Assembly (NCBI GenBank): GCA_018240015.1
Contig: JAFEGJ010000002.1
Coordinates: forward strand, 124,619 to 188,618
Length of the DNA: 64,000 nucleotides
Direction: 5' to 3'
From: Verrucomicrobiota bacterium
GTDB taxonomy: Bacteria > Chlamydiota > Chlamydiia > Chlamydiales > Rhabdochlamydiaceae
Shown: positions 60,701 through 64,000 of the stretch, piece by piece
Layout of the letters: each line of letters opens with the position of its first letter
Numbering within the stretch: the stretch's first letter is position 1
Made by a program: the position numbers and the translations under genes
Notes under the pieces: model-generated
What the model was told of the DNA's origin: nothing
Databases searched by the model: none
Seen by the model: the letters and a program-made list of their open reading frames with translations, nothing else

Positions 60701-62879
60701 TGCCATCGCTATGGAGAATCTGGGTGGGTTTTCCTTGAGGATTGTATTGATAGGAAGTGGCGCTGCCACATCCGTCGATGATTTGTGTTTTGCGGCCCAT
60801 GCAGTCATAGACAGCGCCTTCTTGGGCTCCATCCGGGTGGTGTGTGCTAGTGAGGTGATCAAAGGGATCGTACGTGAAATGGGTGGTATTTCCATAGGTG
60901 TCAGTAGAGGAGATTTTTCTTCCCTTGAGGTCATAGGCAAAGGAGGTGGTGCGCTTTTCATGGGAGCCGCTTTCAGTCAGCTGAATGAGACGGTTGGCAT
61001 AATCGTAGACCATTTCTTTGTACAGACCCGACGGCTCCAGCGTGGCAATCTCATTGCCCAGTTCGTCATAGGTGTGGCGCGTGATCTGGCCCAGAGCGTC
61101 GGTCTCTTCGGTTACTTGGCCCATGGGGTTATATTTTTTGTAGAGTACGTAGGCGAGCTTTCGGTCAGCGTCAAAGACGCGCTCTTCGGTGACTTTCCCG
61201 AGAGGTGAGTAGGTAAATTCTCTGCGCGAAAGGAGTTTTTCCTGACCTTCATCGTAGTAGCATTCTTCTATGCTTGCGGCAAGGCCTGTTGGTCCTGGCT
61301 GAATGCGCTTTAGCCATCTCCTGCCATCGGCCTCTTTGATGATGCGGACTAAAATGTGATCTTCATCGTATTCGAAGAGTTCTCGGATGAAGATCTTTTG
61401 ACGGTCTGTGGTGGTGCGCGCAGCGAGAAGATCGGTTCCTTTCAAGTATGAAAATTGCGTGATGAGGCCCGAGGATTCTTCTTTCCTCGCCATGAGCCTT
61501 TCGTCGTTATATTGGTATTTGGTGATGTTTTGGCAGAAACTTTCCTCAAGGACGTTTCCCCAATCATCGTACGTGAACTCTCGCTGCTGGATCGGATCTC
61601 CCTTTTCATCGCAAAAGATTTTGCGCTTGAGAAGGTGTCCACTCCACACGGTTTTTTCAGAGCAGTAAATTTGGTCCTTGCCAACGTACCACGTCGTGCT
61701 TTGCGGGCGCAGACCCTCCGTTGAAATCACCTCGATATGGTGACCGTAGACGTCGTAAATGTGGGTGACAGGGGGCCACGAAAAGCCCCGTTTCTTTTTT
61801 TTGTTGTCATTGTACAAAAAAGAGTGGGTCTGGACAGGGGAGCTATCTCTTCCCATCGGAGCAAAGAGCTTTTTGACCCGGCGTCTGCGGAAATTATTAT
61901 CTTCGATGTGAACATAGGTGCCGTTTACATCGTTACTGCCAATTTGGTAATACTCGGCTTTCCAAAAACGTCCCAAGGGAACGGACACTTGTGACAAATA
62001 GGGATTGGGATGCTCGTGCTTTGTCGAATAGGCAAAATGCTCCGTAAACGAAAAGTTCTTATCGATGTGGTCGAGTGGATGCGCATTATCACGCTTACCA
62101 AAATGGTAGTGAAGAACGCGTCCATCGGAGGCCTCTATTTTGAAGTTTCTCTCGCCAAAATACGAGATTTTGGCCCAGGCGTAAGTCTTTTTATGATTCG
62201 GATTTGTCGTCGATATTGAATTGACGCGGTTGTGCTTATCGTACCCGTAGTGGACGTGGTTTCCATTGGGAAGCCTTTCCCATTGCAAAAGATAAGTCGA
62301 ATAAAATCTCTTGCCTTCGTGGGATTCACGGTCTTTGAGTTCATAAGCCCGCTCGCCGCCTTCTGAAGGGTAAAGCGATACCCACTTTTTGTTCTTTTTC
62401 GTGAGGACATTGTTCGCGAGGTTCGATCTGCCAGAAATGTAAGGCCCGGCCGTATTCGTGATCGAAAATCCATGCCTCTCCATATTGATTTTGAAGTTGT
62501 GCTTGTCCACCCGAGTGTAAGCGATCATCGCGCCCGACGGTTCTGGGACATAGTATTTTTTATGTCCTTTGGCTTTGTATCCCCATACTTTTTTATATTT
62601 GTAGAGCTTGAGATGGGGAAAAAACGTCCAACCTGCATAATCGCTGGTTTTGGACTCACCGCTGATATAGAGACGAGGAATGCGGATCGGTTCTGCGCCC
62701 GCGATGACGAGGTCATCTTGGGTGACGACATATCCTGTGATCGCGCTGACCGCATCACAGATTTTGTAGCCAGGCTCGCCCTCCGTCACAAAATGGACAA
62801 AAGGATCGGCTAGCACACGTTTCTCATGGGCCGAGAGGGCCGTCGCGAGAATAAGGAAGGCACATAGCTTCCTGATCAT
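57732..62879 (-). CDS. Exported RHS/YD-repeat protein with C-terminal hydrolase-like domain
   Basis: 1715 aa with a Sec signal peptide (MIRKLCAFLILATALSAHEK). Residues about 200-1390 contain dozens of YD repeats (such as YDSLGRLSKTT, YDAMGRPLTKT). The core ends with the RHS signature GLVFFGRRYYDPTLGRWLTP followed by NLYLFVHNDPL near residue 1420. The last ~280 residues are distinct: YINGANTSFNEAQKSA, VTLVYNPTDGIFSDLVE, and PHGAHSQGGIITKLALEML, with a G-x-S-x-G nucleophile at Ser1602. This matches the pattern of chlamydial DUF687 and alpha/beta hydrolases. RHS shells typically encapsulate a C-terminal toxin. Confidence 0.88.
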   Translation of the reverse strand: MIRKLCAFLILATALSAHEKRVLADPFVHFVTEGEPGYKICDAVSAITGYVVTQDDLVIAGAEPIRIPRLYISGESKTSDYAGWTFFPHLKLYKYKKVWGYKAKGHKKYYVPEPSGAMIAYTRVDKHNFKINMERHGFSITNTAGPYISGRSNLANNVLTKKNKKWVSLYPSEGGERAYELKDRESHEGKRFYSTYLLQWERLPNGNHVHYGYDKHNRVNSISTTNPNHKKTYAWAKISYFGERNFKIEASDGRVLHYHFGKRDNAHPLDHIDKNFSFTEHFAYSTKHEHPNPYLSQVSVPLGRFWKAEYYQIGSNDVNGTYVHIEDNNFRRRRVKKLFAPMGRDSSPVQTHSFLYNDNKKKKRGFSWPPVTHIYDVYGHHIEVISTEGLRPQSTTWYVGKDQIYCSEKTVWSGHLLKRKIFCDEKGDPIQQREFTYDDWGNVLEESFCQNITKYQYNDERLMARKEESSGLITQFSYLKGTDLLAARTTTDRQKIFIRELFEYDEDHILVRIIKEADGRRWLKRIQPGPTGLAASIEECYYDEGQEKLLSRREFTYSPLGKVTEERVFDADRKLAYVLYKKYNPMGQVTEETDALGQITRHTYDELGNEIATLEPSGLYKEMVYDYANRLIQLTESGSHEKRTTSFAYDLKGRKISSTDTYGNTTHFTYDPFDHLTSTHHPDGAQEGAVYDCMGRKTQIIDGCGSATSYQYNPQGKPTQILHSDGTLEKFSYDVSGRLLTSTDAVGAEVHYTYDAMGRPLTKTTFSPGGEKLSQESWVYDSLHLLSQTDASGHTTTYQYDGAGRKIAENETLFAYDSLGRLSKTTCGDRETQVLFDLLDRPVEERVGDLYLVQYAYDAAGNKTEVVQAGGCVSTLYDAFNRPIQIIDARGYATYIEYDPLFPRKTTTTPDGVQTIETYDSRVRLSIAEKISPFGELLSREKYTYDGNGSLILQESSVIWQGKVEEEIATAWEYGPGNHLLSITQALGTPNQRITRYTYTATGLRATLLKPSGTSLHYSYDFLGRLTHLYSSDSSCHYEYIYDKGPSPIQIDDLTHKTSTHLRYDHKNRLIEERLATGLTFSWTYDALGRKTSLTLPDHSHILYKYDPMYLRRIERYDRGGTLLYAHSYTAFDTSGHLLEEELIGRLGPKHFTLGTDGAPLKSSSPYHQEALVRSATSQITQWQKDGRENSFTYDHLGQLTSEQGQRYGMDSLGRRRIKNQRRFIFNALHQTDGVYDLDGRLTSHNAVDYSYDALDRLIRVATKDTIDSYTYDPFHRRLSQTTNGETLRFLYDHQDEIGSIDAENKLIQFRVLGLGLGAEIGAAISLELDGEIYAPIHDFQGNISKLITLSGKVAFTYDYTAFGEPKGSYYTHCPWRFASKRTDDETGLVFFGRRYYDPTLGRWLTPDPEGFTDSTNLYLFVHNDPLMSHDLYGLFDYGPNYVRFSFEEVGAGFRALKFGLGYALSALGKFVIPNMLGGRTITGLGNTIAGSGAYKSQQPYTYHIVGHRDQTNNQGTYINGANTSFNEAQKSATRFSDSFKVPVTLVYNPTDGIFSDLVECILNQFGVRTAAVDLLAQTWRHILSDYRRMNHSGMIPHGAHSQGGIITKLALEMLSPGERSIIEVHTYGSASLFSGRLAGGVKHHVSVRDGIPFFSIFRLAKSISRHLRGKDSNVFFIGSWWGCPLTDHSIMNETYDTAMREGGREFLINHGKAI

Positions 62880-62932
62880 GCAAAAGATTTTACTACTGGT
62901 GCTAAATGCGATACAAGAACTAATTTCTATTC

Positions 62933-63847
62933 ATGAAGTATGCCATCGTAACAGATCACACCGTAGCTAAACTTTATGGCTCTGCCGCACTTCGTTACTT
63001 TGGTGCGCATGCGCAGCTCTTCTCTTTTCCCCCTGGAGAATCATCTAAAACACGCGCCACAAAAGAGTGGCTCGAAGACGCTCTTCTCGAATGTGGTTTT
63101 CACAAAGATACTACCATTGTGGGTATCGGTGGGGGAGTCGTGACCGACATCGCGGGGTTTTTAGCGTCGACCTTTTACCGCGGCGTGCCTCTCATCTTGA
63201 TCCCGACAACACTCATGGCGATGGTCGATACGGCCATTGGAGGGAAAAACGGCGTCAACACCGAGCGCGGCAAAAATCAGATCGGAACGATCTACCAACC
63301 CTCACAAGTCATTTTCGATCCGAGATTTTTGGCGACTCTTCCCGCATCAGAGTGGATGAATGGATTTTCTGAGATCGTCAAACACGGTCTCATCGCCGAG
63401 CCGTCGCTTCTTAAGACGTTTGATATTTGTGAAGCGATCGAAGTCAAGCGGCGCATCATTGCATCGGACATCTATGACAAAGGCAAACGGCGCCTCCTCA
63501 ACTTTGGCCATAAAGTGGCGCATGCGCTCGAGACAGCTTCGGGTTACCAAATGACTCATGGGATAGCGGTAGCCAAGGGTATGGTCATCGAATCGCGCAT
63601 TGCGCTAGAGCTTGGTTTTTTAAATCCCAGCGCATTTGATACGATTGAGCGATTTCTGCCGCCAGCGTCGTTTGAGTTAGATCCTGAGGCAGTTTTTCAG
63701 GCCATGGCAAAACCCATCAAGCTGTCGATGCTAAAAGACATTGGCGAGCCTTACTCTTTTGATGGAGAATATTGCACACCGGTAGACCCTGAACTTGTGA
63801 GGAGGATTTTGTATGACTATGCTCTGCATACCGCTTCCATCCGTTAA
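62933..63847 (+). CDS. aroB: 3-dehydroquinate synthase (short form)
   Basis: 304 aa, against about 350-370 usually. NAD and metal motifs are intact: GIGGGVVTDIAGFLASTFYR, LIPTTLMAMVDTAIGGKNGV, EIVKHGLI and LNFGHKVAHALET. It cyclises DAHP to dehydroquinate. The chain starts at the strand YAIVTDHTV, so the usual N-terminal ~40 residues are missing; an in-frame stop just upstream excludes a longer start. It overlaps aroDE by 35 bp. Confidence 0.92.
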   Translation: MKYAIVTDHTVAKLYGSAALRYFGAHAQLFSFPPGESSKTRATKEWLEDALLECGFHKDTTIVGIGGGVVTDIAGFLASTFYRGVPLILIPTTLMAMVDTAIGGKNGVNTERGKNQIGTIYQPSQVIFDPRFLATLPASEWMNGFSEIVKHGLIAEPSLLKTFDICEAIEVKRRIIASDIYDKGKRRLLNFGHKVAHALETASGYQMTHGIAVAKGMVIESRIALELGFLNPSAFDTIERFLPPASFELDPEAVFQAMAKPIKLSMLKDIGEPYSFDGEYCTPVDPELVRRILYDYALHTASIR

Positions 63848-64000
63848 TTATGTTCCCCAGGCGATGAGGCTTCAACCGGACCTCATCGAACTAAAGCGCG
63901 CCGATCACAAAGTGCTGCGCGATACAAAAGGACATGTGCGCTTTGTGGACTATGATTGGCAGACGCCTTTGCCAGAAGTAAAAAACCTCATCCTCTCTTA
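63813..64000 (+). CDS. aroDE: 3-dehydroquinate dehydratase/shikimate dehydrogenase, N-terminal part (3' partial)
   Basis: Open from the ATG at 63813 (GAGGAGG 7 nt upstream) to the window edge; about 62 codons. The start MTMLCIPLPSVNYVPQAM leads to DLIELKRADHKVL and VKNLILS, the first strands of a type I dehydroquinate dehydratase. Position after aroB matches the chlamydial fused aroDE, so the shikimate dehydrogenase half would lie beyond the window. An ATG at 63819 is an alternative start. Confidence 0.75.
   Translation, partial: MTMLCIPLPSVNYVPQAMRLQPDLIELKRADHKVLRDTKGHVRFVDYDWQTPLPEVKNLILS

Noticed and set aside
58590-62813. Plus-strand ORFs of 60-190 codons
   Set aside because: Antisense to the YD repeats of the RHS gene; repeats keep the opposite frame open.

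Overview
The window looks like chromosome of an environmental (non-Chlamydiaceae) chlamydia. The lineage signals are a pyrG/yqgF pair, the chlamydial shikimate set aroA, aroK/L, aroC, aroB, aroDE, a gadC/xasA-type antiporter, a PPi-type phosphofructokinase, two tiny Arg/Lys-rich histone-like proteins, several F-box proteins and a C-terminal domain resembling the chlamydia-restricted DUF687 family. No rRNA, tRNA, CRISPR array, integrase or transposase was seen. The genus cannot be fixed from sequence alone.

Layout. 1-6.4 kb: three F-box proteins and one WD40 propeller, with the yqgF/pyrG pair split by one of the F-box genes. 8-15 kb: an HTH-ImmA/PIN toxin-antitoxin-like pair with a palindromic operator; an overlapping operon of PPi-PFK, methyltransferase and HI0933 flavoprotein; a nucleotidyltransferase/winged-helix cassette flanked by 40-bp direct repeats that separates the flavoprotein from a GGQ release-factor-like gene. 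15-25 kb: coiled-coil membrane proteins, phhB, rarA, a 738-aa protein with a HicA-like tail, xasA, a cyclophilin, two histone-like microproteins, a nitroreductase. 25-36 kb: an SH2-like protein, membrane proteins, tsaC, a Gdx exporter, a phosphatase, and a complete glycerol module (glpD-glpK, divergent glpF). 36-64 kb: a PTP-like protein, an FKBP isomerase and the shikimate genes. The shikimate genes are split into three blocks by a two-partner secretion system (TpsB plus a 2640-aa TpsA) and by a segment with RF3, a CPBP protease, hicAB and an exported RHS protein. The RHS protein ends in a hydrolase-like domain and is translationally coupled to a lipoprotein.

The most unusual signal is a family of five large imperfect palindromes, all 163-170 bp long. 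They have long, locus-unique outer arms (18-30 bp, perfect in three) around related inner sequences. They lie at 8057-8226, 17315-17477, 17680-17847, 24294-24462 and 52766-52930.

Other themes are eukaryote-like signalling domains (F-box, SH2-like, PTP-like), three toxin-antitoxin-like modules plus a fused HicA-like domain, a uracil phosphoribosyltransferase with an apparent signal peptide, and several promoters whose predicted transcription start falls on or within a few bases of the ATG (leaderless mRNAs). Genes are tightly packed, with many 4-nt ATGA/TTGA overlaps and several convergent overlaps.
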